Shown here: positions 15,202 to 23,964 of the stretch, piece by piece | Layout of the letters: every line of letters begins with the position of its first letter | Position numbering within the stretch: the first letter of the stretch is position 1 | DNA from: Scatocola faecipullorum | GTDB taxonomy: Bacteria; Pseudomonadota; Alphaproteobacteria; RF32; CAG-239 | Reading direction: 5' to 3' | Assembly: GCA_018714685.1 (NCBI GenBank) | Contig: DVNC01000015.1 | Coordinates: forward strand, 1-44,837 | DNA: 44,837 nt | The notes under the pieces: model-generated | Told to the model about the DNA's origin: nothing | The model's database searches: none | The model's input: the letters and a program-made list of their open reading frames with translations, nothing else | Position numbers and translations under genes: made by a program

Positions 15202-16791
15202 TTACAGCGACGCTTCAATCAACAGCTTGGTGTAATCATTTTGCGGTGCCGTAAAAATCTGCGCGGCCGTATTCAACTCAACAATTTTTCCGTCTTTCAT
15301 GACGGCAATCCGGTCTGCCATTGCCCGCACGGCTTTCATATCATGTGAAATAAACAAATATGTGATATTTCTCTGTCGGCGAATATCCTGCAATAATTTA
15401 ATGATCTGAGCCTGAATGGTCACATCCAGTGCAGACGTCGGCTCATCAAAAATAATAAACTCCGGTTTCAAAACCAATGCTCTGGCAATCGCAATCCGCT
15501 GCCGCTGCCCGCCTGAAAATTCATGCGGATAGCGCCTCAGCACTTCAGCTCCCAGACCGACTTCTTCCAAAACCGCCGCCGCTCGCTGCCGTCGCTCTGC
15601 TCTGGAGAGCTCAGGATAATGAACGATAAGCCCCTCGGAAACAATATCTTCAATAGTCATACGCGGATTCAGAGAGTTATACGGATCCTGGAAAACAATC
15701 TGCATCTTCTGCTTTAAGGCTTTTTTCCCTTTACCGGAAAGGCTCTTCATATTGATTTTCTTATAGAAAATATCGCCGGAAACTTTAATCAGCCCGGCAA
15801 GAGCCATACCCAAGGTCGTCTTTCCTGAACCGGATTCCCCGACAATTCCCAAACATTCCCCGCACTGAATATCCAGATTCACCTGATCCAACGCATTTAG
15901 ATAACTTGTTGTTCTTCCTAGAAAATTCTTTTTAAGCGGATAGCTGACCCGCAAATTTTCTGCCTTAACTATAAGCTCGGAAACCTGCGGCCGACTTTCA
16001 TTCTGCAGCATGGAAGCCGAAACCAGAAGCTTGGTATAATCATGCTGCGGCTGGCGAAAAATATCCTCGACGGCTCCCTGCTCCACAATTTCGCCGTTTT
16101 TCATAACGCAAACTCTGTCCGCAATCTGCCGCACCAGCTTTAAATCATGACTGATAAACAGAATTGACATATTCAGTTTTTGCTTCAATTCGATAAGTAA
16201 ATCAATAATTTGCGCCTGTATAGTTACATCCAGCGCAGTCGTCGGTTCATCGGCAATCAACAATTTGGGCTTATTGGCAATAGCCATTGCGATCATCACC
16301 CGCTGCCGCTGCCCGCCCGACAATTCAAACGGATAAGCCTTTTTGCGGATTTCCGGCTGCGAAATTCCCGTCAACCGCAGCAAACGCTCCACTTCCTTAT
16401 CTGCGTTTTTAGGCGAGATGCGCCGGTGCTGCCGCAAACTTTCGGCTATCTGATCACCTATTTTGTGCAACGGATTCAAGGAGGACATCGGTTCTTGAAA
16501 AATAAAGGAAATCTCATTTCCTCTCACTTTCCGCAAAATTTTATCTTCGGCCCCTACTAGCTCCTGACCGTTAAATTTGATTGAACTGTCAAATGAATGG
16601 CCGGCTTTGGGATAAGGCAGCAAACCCAGCACGGACAGCGCGGTAACCGATTTTCCCGAGCCGGACTCTCCGACCAAACCGACCACCTCACCGCAGCCAA
16701 CGTTAAAACTGACATTTTTAACCGCTCGGCGTTCTTCACCGTCATCCGAATGAAATGAAACCGAAAGATTTTTAACTGTCAACAACGACAT
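15202..16791 (-). CDS. yejF: YejF-type ABC transporter ATP-binding protein (two fused ATPase domains)
   Basis: Protein of 529 aa with two ABC ATPase domains in one chain. Domain 1 (about 1-255) has Walker A GESGSGKS, signature LSGGQRQR and Walker B LLIADEPTTALD. Domain 2 (about 275-525) has GESGSGKT, FSGGQRQR and FIIFDEPTSALD. Both domains keep the H-loop (LFISHD). This is the layout of YejF, which powers uptake of peptides and, in E. coli, microcin C. The start overlaps the yejE stop by one base (TGATG). The binding protein YejA and second permease YejB are not in the window. Confidence 0.93.
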   Translation of the reverse strand: MSLLTVKNLSVSFHSDDGEERRAVKNVSFNVGCGEVVGLVGESGSGKSVTALSVLGLLPYPKAGHSFDSSIKFNGQELVGAEDKILRKVRGNEISFIFQEPMSSLNPLHKIGDQIAESLRQHRRISPKNADKEVERLLRLTGISQPEIRKKAYPFELSGGQRQRVMIAMAIANKPKLLIADEPTTALDVTIQAQIIDLLIELKQKLNMSILFISHDLKLVRQIADRVCVMKNGEIVEQGAVEDIFRQPQHDYTKLLVSASMLQNESRPQVSELIVKAENLRVSYPLKKNFLGRTTSYLNALDQVNLDIQCGECLGIVGESGSGKTTLGMALAGLIKVSGDIFYKKINMKSLSGKGKKALKQKMQIVFQDPYNSLNPRMTIEDIVSEGLIVHYPELSRAERRQRAAAVLEEVGLGAEVLRRYPHEFSGGQRQRIAIARALVLKPEFIIFDEPTSALDVTIQAQIIKLLQDIRRQRNITYLFISHDMKAVRAMADRIAVMKDGKIVELNTAAQIFTAPQNDYTKLLIEASL

Positions 16792-17855
16792 CAGTCATTC
16801 CTCCGGCTGTCAAAAGCATCACGCACCCCTTCCCCGATAAAAATCAGGAGCGTCAGCAGGCTGGAAAGCACAATAAAAATAGTAATTCCGATCCACGGCG
16901 CCTGCAAATTATCTTTGCCCTGGCGCACTAAATCTCCAAGCGAAGGATATTCGTGCGACAATCCCAACCCCAGAAAATCAAGCGCCGTTAAAGCAACAAT
17001 TGCTTCCGAAAGCAAAAACGGCACAAACGTAACCGTCGCAATCAAAGCATTGGGCAGAATATGACGATAAATAATCCGCATATTGCCGACACCCAAAGCT
17101 CTGGCAGCCTTCACAAATTCAAAATTGCGCACCCGCAGAAACTCTGCCCGCACCACACCGGTCAGCGATGTCCAAGAAAAGAACAATAAAATCACCAGCA
17201 AAGTCCAAAATGTCGGCACAAAAACACTGGCAACAATAATCAAAATAAACAGCTGCGGCAGAGAATCCCATATTTCCAACAGCCTTTGAATAATAATATC
17301 CGTTTTGCCGCCGAAATACCCCTGCACGGCTCCGACAATCACACCGATCAAAGAGGAAACGGCCGTCAGAACAAAGGCAAAAATAATCGAAATGCGCAAA
17401 CCATAAATAATTCTTGCCAGAATATCCCGCCCCTCATCGTCAGTTCCCAACCAATGAACCGCATCCGGCGGCGCAGGCATCTGTGCATTAAGGTCATAAT
17501 CTATCGTATTGAAAGAAAAAGGAATTATGGGCATAATCATCCATCCGTTCTGCTGAATGTTATGCCGTATCAATTCATCGCGATAATCCGCCGGCGTCGG
17601 AAAATCTCCGCCGAAAACCGTTTCATTGTAAGTTTTGAAAATCGGGAAAAAATATTCATTATTATATTTGAGAATTAAAGGCTTATCGTTTGCAATTAAC
17701 TCAGCGGCAAAACTCACCAGCAACACGCCGAAAAAAATCACAAAAGCATACCATGCCCGCCGGTTCCGGCGAAAGGCCCGCCATCTTCTTTGCGCCAGGC
17801 TTTCAATTTCCCGACTGTTATTGTTTTCCTGAATTTCCACTGGCTTCCCCGGCAT
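16791..17855 (-). CDS. yejE: YejE-type peptide ABC transporter permease
   Basis: Inner-membrane permease with an N-terminal cytoplasmic Arg-rich segment (LAQRRWRAFRRNRRAWYA), one span, a periplasmic region of about 110 aa (ELIANDKPLILKYNNEYFFP), and a BPD_transp_1 domain with five spans. The EAA-type loop is visible as EFVKAARALGVGNMRIIYRHILPNA. The ELIANDKP and HWLGTDDEGRD segments are typical of YejE. The frame is open to 17996, but an early start would overlap the upstream gene by 179 bp and encode an unrelated Arg-rich leader. ATG 17855 (38-bp overlap) or GTG 17840 (23-bp overlap, GGGGAAG ahead) are more likely. It is coupled to the upstream sulfatase-like gene and to yejF. Confidence 0.92.
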   Translation of the reverse strand: MPGKPVEIQENNNSREIESLAQRRWRAFRRNRRAWYAFVIFFGVLLVSFAAELIANDKPLILKYNNEYFFPIFKTYNETVFGGDFPTPADYRDELIRHNIQQNGWMIMPIIPFSFNTIDYDLNAQMPAPPDAVHWLGTDDEGRDILARIIYGLRISIIFAFVLTAVSSLIGVIVGAVQGYFGGKTDIIIQRLLEIWDSLPQLFILIIVASVFVPTFWTLLVILLFFSWTSLTGVVRAEFLRVRNFEFVKAARALGVGNMRIIYRHILPNALIATVTFVPFLLSEAIVALTALDFLGLGLSHEYPSLGDLVRQGKDNLQAPWIGITIFIVLSSLLTLLIFIGEGVRDAFDSRRND

Positions 17856-20190
17856 CAACGGCACCAACTGCAGGCTGCTCAGCCTCGCTCTCCGTCTGAA
17901 CGGCATTTGTCGCAGCGTCCGTTCCGGACGGAACTTCTTCTGCCGAAACCGCAGTTTCTGCTGCGGAATCAATCGGTTCGGCAACTTTTTCTTCATTCGC
18001 CTCTGTCTTTGCGGAAATATCTTCCGCTGATGATGAAGAAGTTAAAGTATCACCTTCGCTTTGCTTCTCTTTTTCTTGAATTTCCGCGCTTATGCTCTTG
18101 ACTTCGACTTCGTTTCCTTCATCTATCGGCGCCTCCATAACTTTAACCTCTCCGACATTTTTTTCCTCAGGAAGTTCCGTCGTATTCAAAACGTCGGCAG
18201 TTTCTGTCTCTTCGGCTTCGGGCAAAGGAATTTCCTCAGCCGGAACCGGAGCTTTCGCATTCTTTTCTGCCGGTTTCAAAACATTTCCGGGCTTTTGAAT
18301 ACTGTTGAAAGCTTTCCATTTGCCATACCATTCGTTAAAATGGGCCAAAGCCTGATTAACACTGTCTTTGGTCAGCACTGATTTCAGCAGCTCTTTCTGC
18401 AAACCGCTCGCCGCCGTAGAATGAAGTTCCATCCGGTTGAATTCACGGCAGTTTCCTTGTTTGTAAAGATAATTGCGCACCAGCTCCCTGCTCTCGCAAA
18501 TCTGATTGTAAATGCTGAAATTATTGCGGCTGGGATCTTTGATTGCCAGCAACACCAGATTATCACTTTTGAACTTGGCAATATAATCATCTGTCTTGAC
18601 GGCATCAATGTCATTAATGCCGCTGATGCCCTGCAGAACAATAACAGTATTTTTATCCAGCTGCTTTTCGTTCAGTTTCTGCATAAACTGTTCCAAACTC
18701 CCCAGCATGCAGGAGAACTGCTCCTGATAAGCCTGTCTTTTGGCAAACAGATTCTTATTGCTGACCCATTTATAATTGTCCATGGCCAGCCATTTGTCCT
18801 GCGGTTTCACCCGGCAAAACTCGTCATAGACATACATATCCGACGGCAAATCCATAAAAACAAAATAAGCCCGATTGCCTTTGTCGTTGGCAATATCGTT
18901 CAAAACCACGTCAAGCGTCTTAAACGAATTGACAACATACAAATAATCATACGGAATTCCGATAATCGGCGTTTTCTCGGCGCTGATAAAACCGTTGAGC
19001 GCTCCGTACAAGGTTGACCAGTCAGAGGACAGATGAAAACTGTTCAGCCACTGCACGAGCAAAAACTTGCTTTTCTCCCAGGTTGACAGTTTCATTCCCT
19101 CGGCTGAGACCGGAACGTTGATTTTATCAACACATTTATCAACGTTTCTTTCATTGTTTTTATTGCAAAAATCTATTCCGCGCGACTGATATGCCGACAC
19201 GCGGTACTTTGAATTCTTATAAACGTCAATCAGCTGAGTATCTTTCAGATAAACATACTCGTCGGTAATATTATGAAATTTCCAAACGCTGTCAATGGCG
19301 ACATTGCGCTGAATATGCCGTTCGGCTTTCTCATCGTCAATATTGTTCAAATCTTCCACCATACTCATCAGCGGATCTTTTGCCATCGTATAAGCATTGG
19401 GATAAACCCAGAAATTGTTCTTGGCCAGGAAAGCAATCAGCCGCTCCTGCGTCTCTTTCCCTTTCGCCGTTGCCCCCAATTGGTCTTTCAAATCCCCCAG
19501 TGTCACGTAAGAGGTCGCGTTCGGCAAAAAGAAATAAACATATTTCTTGGCATTCGGTGCAATCTTGTCCAGATGATTGTCATATTTTACTGCAAATTCC
19601 TGATGTCTGTCGCGCATAATATAGCTGTCTGCGACCACACCGCCGAAAACGACAAAAATAATCCCGACAAAATAAACCAAACTTGATTTGGAAGAAATCA
19701 TCAGGACCACAAATGTCAATATTCCGGCACCGGCAACCAATATCCAGTGTGAAACGTCCGTAAACATTGAAGCTGCCGCGGCACCGATATACGGCGACAG
19801 CATCGGCACCAGAATTGATGTTTTGTCATAAACGGCAAACTGACTGAGCAACGCCCACACAAAACCCGCGGCAATCAGCGAAACCAGCAGATTCTGCAAA
19901 ACGGAAGAAAAAGAAAACAAGAGCATCAGCAGCATGGAAAACACCAACAGCCCGATGACAACCGACATAATTTCAGGCTGCAGCATAAAACCGTCCGCAA
20001 ACACCTTCTGACTTCCCGAACCGGCAAACAGCAAAAAGTTCATAATCAGCAGCAGCGCAGTCAAAAGCCCTTTGATAAGCCAGTCGAACATATAACTGAA
20101 AATGCCGCGGGATTTTTTTATTGTCACTTTGCGAACATTGGCGGCCAAACTTGACGATTGATTGGAGCTTTCAATAATTACGTCTTGCAT
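17818..20190 (-). CDS. Five-span membrane protein with degenerate sulfatase-like domain and acidic tail
   Basis: Protein of 790 aa. After about 25 residues come five hydrophobic segments (roughly 32-55, 68-90, 95-115, 135-160 and 166-190), then a periplasmic region of about 430 aa, then a 150-residue tail rich in Glu, Ala, Ser, Thr and Pro that is probably disordered. The periplasmic region follows the alkaline phosphatase/sulfatase pattern: YVYFFLPNATSYVTLG where GES would be, FWVYPNAYTMAKDP before the expected nucleophile, and NTVIVLQGISGIND where DHG would be. The metal ligands and nucleophile are missing. This 5-TM plus inactive sulfatase-like layout resembles PbgA/LapC (YejM), a regulator of LPS synthesis; homology is not established. 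GAGG precedes the ATG. It overlaps yejE. Confidence 0.8.
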   Translation of the reverse strand: MQDVIIESSNQSSSLAANVRKVTIKKSRGIFSYMFDWLIKGLLTALLLIMNFLLFAGSGSQKVFADGFMLQPEIMSVVIGLLVFSMLLMLLFSFSSVLQNLLVSLIAAGFVWALLSQFAVYDKTSILVPMLSPYIGAAAASMFTDVSHWILVAGAGILTFVVLMISSKSSLVYFVGIIFVVFGGVVADSYIMRDRHQEFAVKYDNHLDKIAPNAKKYVYFFLPNATSYVTLGDLKDQLGATAKGKETQERLIAFLAKNNFWVYPNAYTMAKDPLMSMVEDLNNIDDEKAERHIQRNVAIDSVWKFHNITDEYVYLKDTQLIDVYKNSKYRVSAYQSRGIDFCNKNNERNVDKCVDKINVPVSAEGMKLSTWEKSKFLLVQWLNSFHLSSDWSTLYGALNGFISAEKTPIIGIPYDYLYVVNSFKTLDVVLNDIANDKGNRAYFVFMDLPSDMYVYDEFCRVKPQDKWLAMDNYKWVSNKNLFAKRQAYQEQFSCMLGSLEQFMQKLNEKQLDKNTVIVLQGISGINDIDAVKTDDYIAKFKSDNLVLLAIKDPSRNNFSIYNQICESRELVRNYLYKQGNCREFNRMELHSTAASGLQKELLKSVLTKDSVNQALAHFNEWYGKWKAFNSIQKPGNVLKPAEKNAKAPVPAEEIPLPEAEETETADVLNTTELPEEKNVGEVKVMEAPIDEGNEVEVKSISAEIQEKEKQSEGDTLTSSSSAEDISAKTEANEEKVAEPIDSAAETAVSAEEVPSGTDAATNAVQTESEAEQPAVGAVDAGEASGNSGKQ

Positions 20191-20245
20191 CTGATTACCT
20201 CATTAATTTACTAAATTTTTTTTATCTAACCATATTAGAAAAACA

Positions 20246-20257
20246 ATTTAAAGTAAA
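20246..20257. promoter_or_regulatory. AT-rich motif ATTTAAAGTAAA, copy 3
   Basis: Between rpsD and the 790-aa membrane protein gene, 55 bp upstream of the latter's start. It touches the A-rich edge of the rpsD terminator. Confidence 0.3.
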
Positions 20258-20290
20258 AAACCCCGGAACTGCACAGGCTCCGGGGTTTTT
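20255..20290 (-). terminator. Rho-independent terminator of rpsD
   Basis: An 11-bp perfect stem AAAAACCCCGG / CCGGGGTTTTT (20256-20266 and 20280-20290) with a 13-nt loop. The T-rich arm follows on the minus strand. Confidence 0.88.
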
Positions 20291-20309
20291 AATTGTAATC
20301 CGATACTTA

Positions 20310-20924
20310 TTATCTTGAGTAGTATTCGATAACCAGATTCGGTTCCATAACACATCCGTAAGGAATATCATCCAGTTTCGGAGTGAAGGTATATTTGGCG
20401 GTCAGCTTTTTGCCGTCAACTTCCAAATATCCGGGAACTTCGCGGGTGCTGCTTTCAACTGCGGCAATAACAATCGGCAGCTGTTTGGATTTTTCGCGGA
20501 CTTCGATAACATCGCCAACCTTAACCATATAGGAAGGAATGTTTACTTTTTTGCCGTTAACGGTAACATGTCCGTGGTTAACAAACTGACGGGAAGCAAA
20601 AATCGTCGGAACGAATTTGGCTTTGTAAACCAGGTTGTCCAAACGGGATTCCAAAATGCCGACCAGGTTTTCAGCAGAGTCACCGCCTCTTCTGACGGCT
20701 TCGACATAATATTTGTGGAACTGTTTTTCGTTAACGTTGCCGTAATAGGTTTTCAGTTTCTGTTTGGCATACAGCTGTTCGCCGTAGTCGGTCATTTTCT
20801 TTCTTCTCTGACCGTGCTGACCCGGAGCATATTCTCTCTTGTTCAGCGGGCTTTTCGGATCGCCCCACAGATTGGCGCCGTAACGGCGGTTTGTTTTTTT
20901 CTTGGCGTTTTCAATACTTTTCAT
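20310..20924 (-). CDS. rpsD: 30S ribosomal protein S4
   Basis: Ribosomal protein of 204 aa that binds 16S rRNA early in assembly of the small subunit. NRRYGANLWGDPKSPLNKRE and YAPGQHGQRRKKMTDYG are S4 hallmarks. The S4 RNA-binding domain (SRLDNLVYKAKFV ... RQFVNHGHVTVNGKKVNIPS) is complete. The reading frame is open to 21056, but ATG 20924 is preceded by AAAAGGAAT and gives the family N-terminus. It is transcribed alone, with a structured leader upstream and a strong terminator downstream. Codon use is strongly biased, as expected for a highly expressed gene. Confidence 0.98.
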   Translation of the reverse strand: MKSIENAKKKTNRRYGANLWGDPKSPLNKREYAPGQHGQRRKKMTDYGEQLYAKQKLKTYYGNVNEKQFHKYYVEAVRRGGDSAENLVGILESRLDNLVYKAKFVPTIFASRQFVNHGHVTVNGKKVNIPSYMVKVGDVIEVREKSKQLPIVIAAVESSTREVPGYLEVDGKKLTAKYTFTPKLDDIPYGCVMEPNLVIEYYSR

Positions 20925-20981
20925 AAAAAAATTCCTTTTAATCAGGTTTATTGCATTATTGTCTCGGTAGTTGAACAACAT

Positions 20982-21032
20982 AAATTGCCAACGGGGTTCA
21001 CTGACCCGCCTTCCCGAAAGTAACGGCAATTT
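20982..21032 (-). promoter_or_regulatory. Structured leader of rpsD, possible S4 autoregulatory site
   Basis: On the minus strand AAATTGCC (21032-21025) pairs with GGCAATTT (20989-20982). The enclosed sequence can form a further hairpin around GGGTCAGTGAACCC. The structure lies 58 bp before the rpsD ATG. S4 is known to repress its own mRNA in several bacteria by binding a leader structure; that function here is inference. Confidence 0.4.
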
Positions 21033-21124
21033 ATTACATTTTTTTTCAAAAGACAAGCAAAATCTTTAAAATCAGGCTGGATTATTTGTTAAATATAATT
21101 AAGATAAAACAAAAAGGATAAAAT

Positions 21125-22873
21125 ATGGGATACAATTTACTGTTTCAGCAGGCGCTCGGCTTTCATGAGCAAGGCCGCCTGAACGAAGCCGAAAACATTT
21201 ACCGGCAGATTTTGGAAACCGCACCGAACAACCCGGACATTTTAAATCTGCTCGGCTTAATCGCTCAGCAGAAAGGCCTGCACGCTCAGGCCGTTGATTA
21301 CTTTTACCAAGCCATCCGTCTGGCCCCGGGACATGCGCCTTTCCATTTTAACCTGGCTCTATCGCTGGAAAACGACAATAAACCGGCGGAAGCGCTCCAA
21401 TCCTATCAGGATGCTTTACGCCTTAATCCCGAATTGAAAGAAGCATACGATAACATGGGTGACATTTTCAGCAGTCTGAATCAAACGGACAAAGCGGAAG
21501 AAATGTATAACCAAGCGCTGCGGATTGACCCGGATTATCTTCTGCCTCAGGCCAAAATGGCTTACCTCCGCAAAGATATCTCCAAACTTGAACAATCCGC
21601 CCGGCAACACCCGCAGGAAGCTGTTTTCCCTTACTATCTGAGCCTGCTTTACCGGCAGCAGAACAAAAATCGCGAAGCTTTGGCCTGCGCCCGCCGCGCC
21701 GACGACTTGGCTCCCGGCAGTGAAGAACTGCTCACTCTGCTTGGCGAACTGTTGATAATCACCGGAGACCATACCGAAGCCAAACAGGTTTATGAACAGA
21801 TATTGCGCCTTAACCCGCATTCTCCGGCGGCATTGATTAACCTTGCCAATTTTGCCACCAACACCGACGATTTCGCCACTGCCGAAAAATATTACAAACA
21901 GGCTCTGGACATTCGCCCCGGCGATTTGGACGCACATTTTAATTATGCCAATATGCTCTATCATCAAAACCGGCTGCCCGAAGCGCTGGAAGAATATCGA
22001 AGCGCCGTCGTCATTGCCCCCGAACGTTTTGAAATCAGCAACAATCTCGGGCTGATACAAAAAGACCTCGGCGAATATGAAGAAGCGCTCGGACTCTTTT
22101 TCAATGCCTTTTTGAAAGAGCCGGACAAAGAAGAAATATCGGTTAACATCGCCGAAACGCTGACCCTGCTCCATTACCAAGACAAAGAAAAGGCGGAAAA
22201 AATTGCCGCAAACTGGCTCGAAAAAGCGCCTGATAACGTTTTCGCCCGGCATCTGAACGCCGCATTCAAAGGAGACAATTGTGAAAATAATCAAATTTTT
22301 GCTCAAAAGCTGTTTGACAATTTTGCTGATACTTACGAAATGGTTCTCGGAAGGATTGGTTACGACACTCCGCGAAAGCTTAGAGACCTTACGGGGCATG
22401 TTGAAGGTACCCTTGTGGATCTTGGCTGCGGCACGGGGCTTGTTGGCATGGCTTATCAAGCCGCTGGCACCCGGCTTGTCGGCGTGGATATCTCCGAAAA
22501 AAGCCTCGACCAAGCCCGAAACAAAGGAATCTACCGAGAACTGATCGCCGATGACCTGTTGCATTTCTGCCAAACCCGCCTGCATGATTACCGTCCGGCA
22601 CTGATTACCGCCGCTGACGTTTTCTGCTATCTTGGCCGGCTTGACGAACTGATTGCTGCCTGCAAACCTTATAAGCTCGCCTTTTCCGTTGAACTTCTCA
22701 AAGACGGATCCGCTGACTGGAAACTGGCGCCCACCGGACGTTGGCAGCATAATCCGGATTATATTGCCCGCCTGCTCAAACAAAACGGTTATACAATTGT
22801 TAACCAATATCCGCTAATCTTACGTCAGGAATGCGGACAGGACGTCGAAGGGCTTATTTTTACGGCAGCATAA
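21125..22873 (+). CDS. TPR-repeat protein with C-terminal SAM-dependent methyltransferase domain
   Basis: Cytoplasmic protein of 582 aa. About ten tetratricopeptide repeats fill residues 1-390, e.g. NIYRQILETAPNNPDILNLL, YFYQAIRLAPGHAPFHFNLA and YKQALDIRPGDLDAHFNYAN. A class I methyltransferase domain follows from about 395: KLFDNFADTYEMVLGRIGYD, motif I LVDLGCGTGLVG near 430 and LVGVDISEKSLDQARNKGIY. The fusion matches widespread proteobacterial TPR-methyltransferases whose target is usually unknown; the repeats probably recruit a protein substrate. AAAAGGATAAAAT precedes the ATG. It is the first of a three-gene unit with the Nudix and GNAT genes (10-bp gap, then 4-bp overlap). Confidence 0.92.
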   Translation: MGYNLLFQQALGFHEQGRLNEAENIYRQILETAPNNPDILNLLGLIAQQKGLHAQAVDYFYQAIRLAPGHAPFHFNLALSLENDNKPAEALQSYQDALRLNPELKEAYDNMGDIFSSLNQTDKAEEMYNQALRIDPDYLLPQAKMAYLRKDISKLEQSARQHPQEAVFPYYLSLLYRQQNKNREALACARRADDLAPGSEELLTLLGELLIITGDHTEAKQVYEQILRLNPHSPAALINLANFATNTDDFATAEKYYKQALDIRPGDLDAHFNYANMLYHQNRLPEALEEYRSAVVIAPERFEISNNLGLIQKDLGEYEEALGLFFNAFLKEPDKEEISVNIAETLTLLHYQDKEKAEKIAANWLEKAPDNVFARHLNAAFKGDNCENNQIFAQKLFDNFADTYEMVLGRIGYDTPRKLRDLTGHVEGTLVDLGCGTGLVGMAYQAAGTRLVGVDISEKSLDQARNKGIYRELIADDLLHFCQTRLHDYRPALITAADVFCYLGRLDELIAACKPYKLAFSVELLKDGSADWKLAPTGRWQHNPDYIARLLKQNGYTIVNQYPLILRQECGQDVEGLIFTAA

Positions 22874-22883
22874 GGAGAAGGCC

Positions 22884-23519
22884 ATGGCTGAGGAATTAAT
22901 CGATATCTATGATGAGAAAATGAACCTGCTCGGCACAGCCACACGCGAACAGGCTCATCGCGAAGGTTTGTGGCACACGTCATTCCATTGTTGGATTGTC
23001 CGCCGTTCGCCGGAAGGCAGGCCGCAGGTTTTGCTGCAAATCCGCGGCAAAACCCAGAATCACCCTTCCCTGATTGACATTTCTTCCGCCGGACACTTGG
23101 CCGCCGGTGAAACGGCACATGACGGCATCAAAAACATTGAACAGGAATTAGGCTTGAAAGTCGATTTCGGCAAACTGGTCAAACTCTTCACCGCCAACCA
23201 CGTTTTTCAAAAAAACAATTATATCAACCATGAATTTAACCCGACTTATCTGCTGGAAGATTCTACCCCGCTGCCGGAATACAAACTTAACCCCGATTGG
23301 GTGGACGGCGTGTTCATCGCCGACGTCGAAGATGTACTGAATCTTTTCAAACACAAAGTTGACAAGATTTATGTCAGCGGCCTGCGCCTGAACGAACAAC
23401 GCAGCTATGCCCCTCATGCCGGCAACATCGCCCGTTGCGAATTTGTTCCCCATACGGACCAATACTTTGTCAAAGTGATGGAAACCATCCTGCGCTGGTT
23501 TAAAGGACAACCGATATGA
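22884..23519 (+). CDS. Nudix hydrolase of the isopentenyl-diphosphate isomerase-like type
   Basis: Protein of 211 aa. The N-terminus (ELIDIYDEKMNLLGTATREQ, then HREGLWHTSFHCWIV) is the pattern of YfcD/IDI-like Nudix proteins, which hydrolyse phosphorylated substrates. The Nudix box reads GHLAAGE-TAHDGIK-NIEQELGL. Compared with the consensus G-x5-E-x7-REUxEExGU it is one residue short, and the REUxEE part is KNIEQE, so R-E and one metal-binding Glu are replaced. AAGGAGAAGGCC upstream is a strong ribosome-binding site. The end overlaps the GNAT gene by 4 bp. Substrate cannot be inferred, and activity is uncertain because of the altered box. Confidence 0.85.
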   Translation: MAEELIDIYDEKMNLLGTATREQAHREGLWHTSFHCWIVRRSPEGRPQVLLQIRGKTQNHPSLIDISSAGHLAAGETAHDGIKNIEQELGLKVDFGKLVKLFTANHVFQKNNYINHEFNPTYLLEDSTPLPEYKLNPDWVDGVFIADVEDVLNLFKHKVDKIYVSGLRLNEQRSYAPHAGNIARCEFVPHTDQYFVKVMETILRWFKGQPI

Positions 23520-23959
23520 TAATCCGGCTCGATAAAAAACATTATCCGCAGATCATCGAAATCTGGGAATCCTCTGTCAGAGCCACACACCACTTTCTGA
23601 AACCGGAAGAAATCGGCTTTTATAAACCTTTGGTACTTCAGTATGCTTTGCCGGAAAACACCTTGTTCGGAACCTGTGACAACAATAGATTAACCGGTTT
23701 TATCGGCCTCCGCAGTCCTAAAGTGGAAATGTTGTTTATTCATCCTGACTTTTTCGGACAGGGCTTGGGTTCGAAATTATTGAATTTTGCCGTTCAGGAA
23801 CAAAATTGCTCACTGGTTGACGTCAACGAAGAAAATCCCCGGGCCTATAAGTTTTACCTCAAACACGGCTTTGTCCTCAAAAACCGTGATGAACTTGACG
23901 ACAGCGGCAAACCCCACCCGATTTTACATCTTGAGCATCCGACACACAAAAGCGAATAA
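23516..23959 (+). CDS. GNAT-family N-acetyltransferase
   Basis: Protein of 147 aa with the GNAT fold. The acetyl-CoA-binding motif A is VEMLFIHPDFFGQGLGSKLL (near residues 74-93, with Q/G-x-G-x-G/S) and motif B is NPRAYKFYLKHGFVL. The N-terminal HYPQIIEIWESSVRATHHFL resembles putative acetyltransferases of the YjaB/YafP kind. The substrate is unknown. It is translationally coupled to the Nudix gene (ATGA overlap) and ends 5 bp before the convergent DUF4236 gene. Confidence 0.88.
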   Translation: MIIRLDKKHYPQIIEIWESSVRATHHFLKPEEIGFYKPLVLQYALPENTLFGTCDNNRLTGFIGLRSPKVEMLFIHPDFFGQGLGSKLLNFAVQEQNCSLVDVNEENPRAYKFYLKHGFVLKNRDELDDSGKPHPILHLEHPTHKSE

Positions 23960-23964
23960 TTATC

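Noticed and set aside
14952..15254. 100-aa plus-strand ORF in the intergenic region before yejF
   Set aside because: Low-complexity Lys/Gln/Asn-rich translation, no ribosome-binding site, crosses the inverted repeat and runs antisense into the yejF C-terminus.
17856..17996. Upstream extension of yejE giving a 401-aa product
   Set aside because: The extra 47 residues are Arg/Lys/Leu-rich and antithetical to family N-termini, and they would overlap the neighbouring gene by 179 bp.
21416..22807. 463-aa minus-strand ORF antisense to the TPR-methyltransferase gene
   Set aside because: Shadow ORF from codon bias; the plus-strand frame has clear TPR and methyltransferase motifs.
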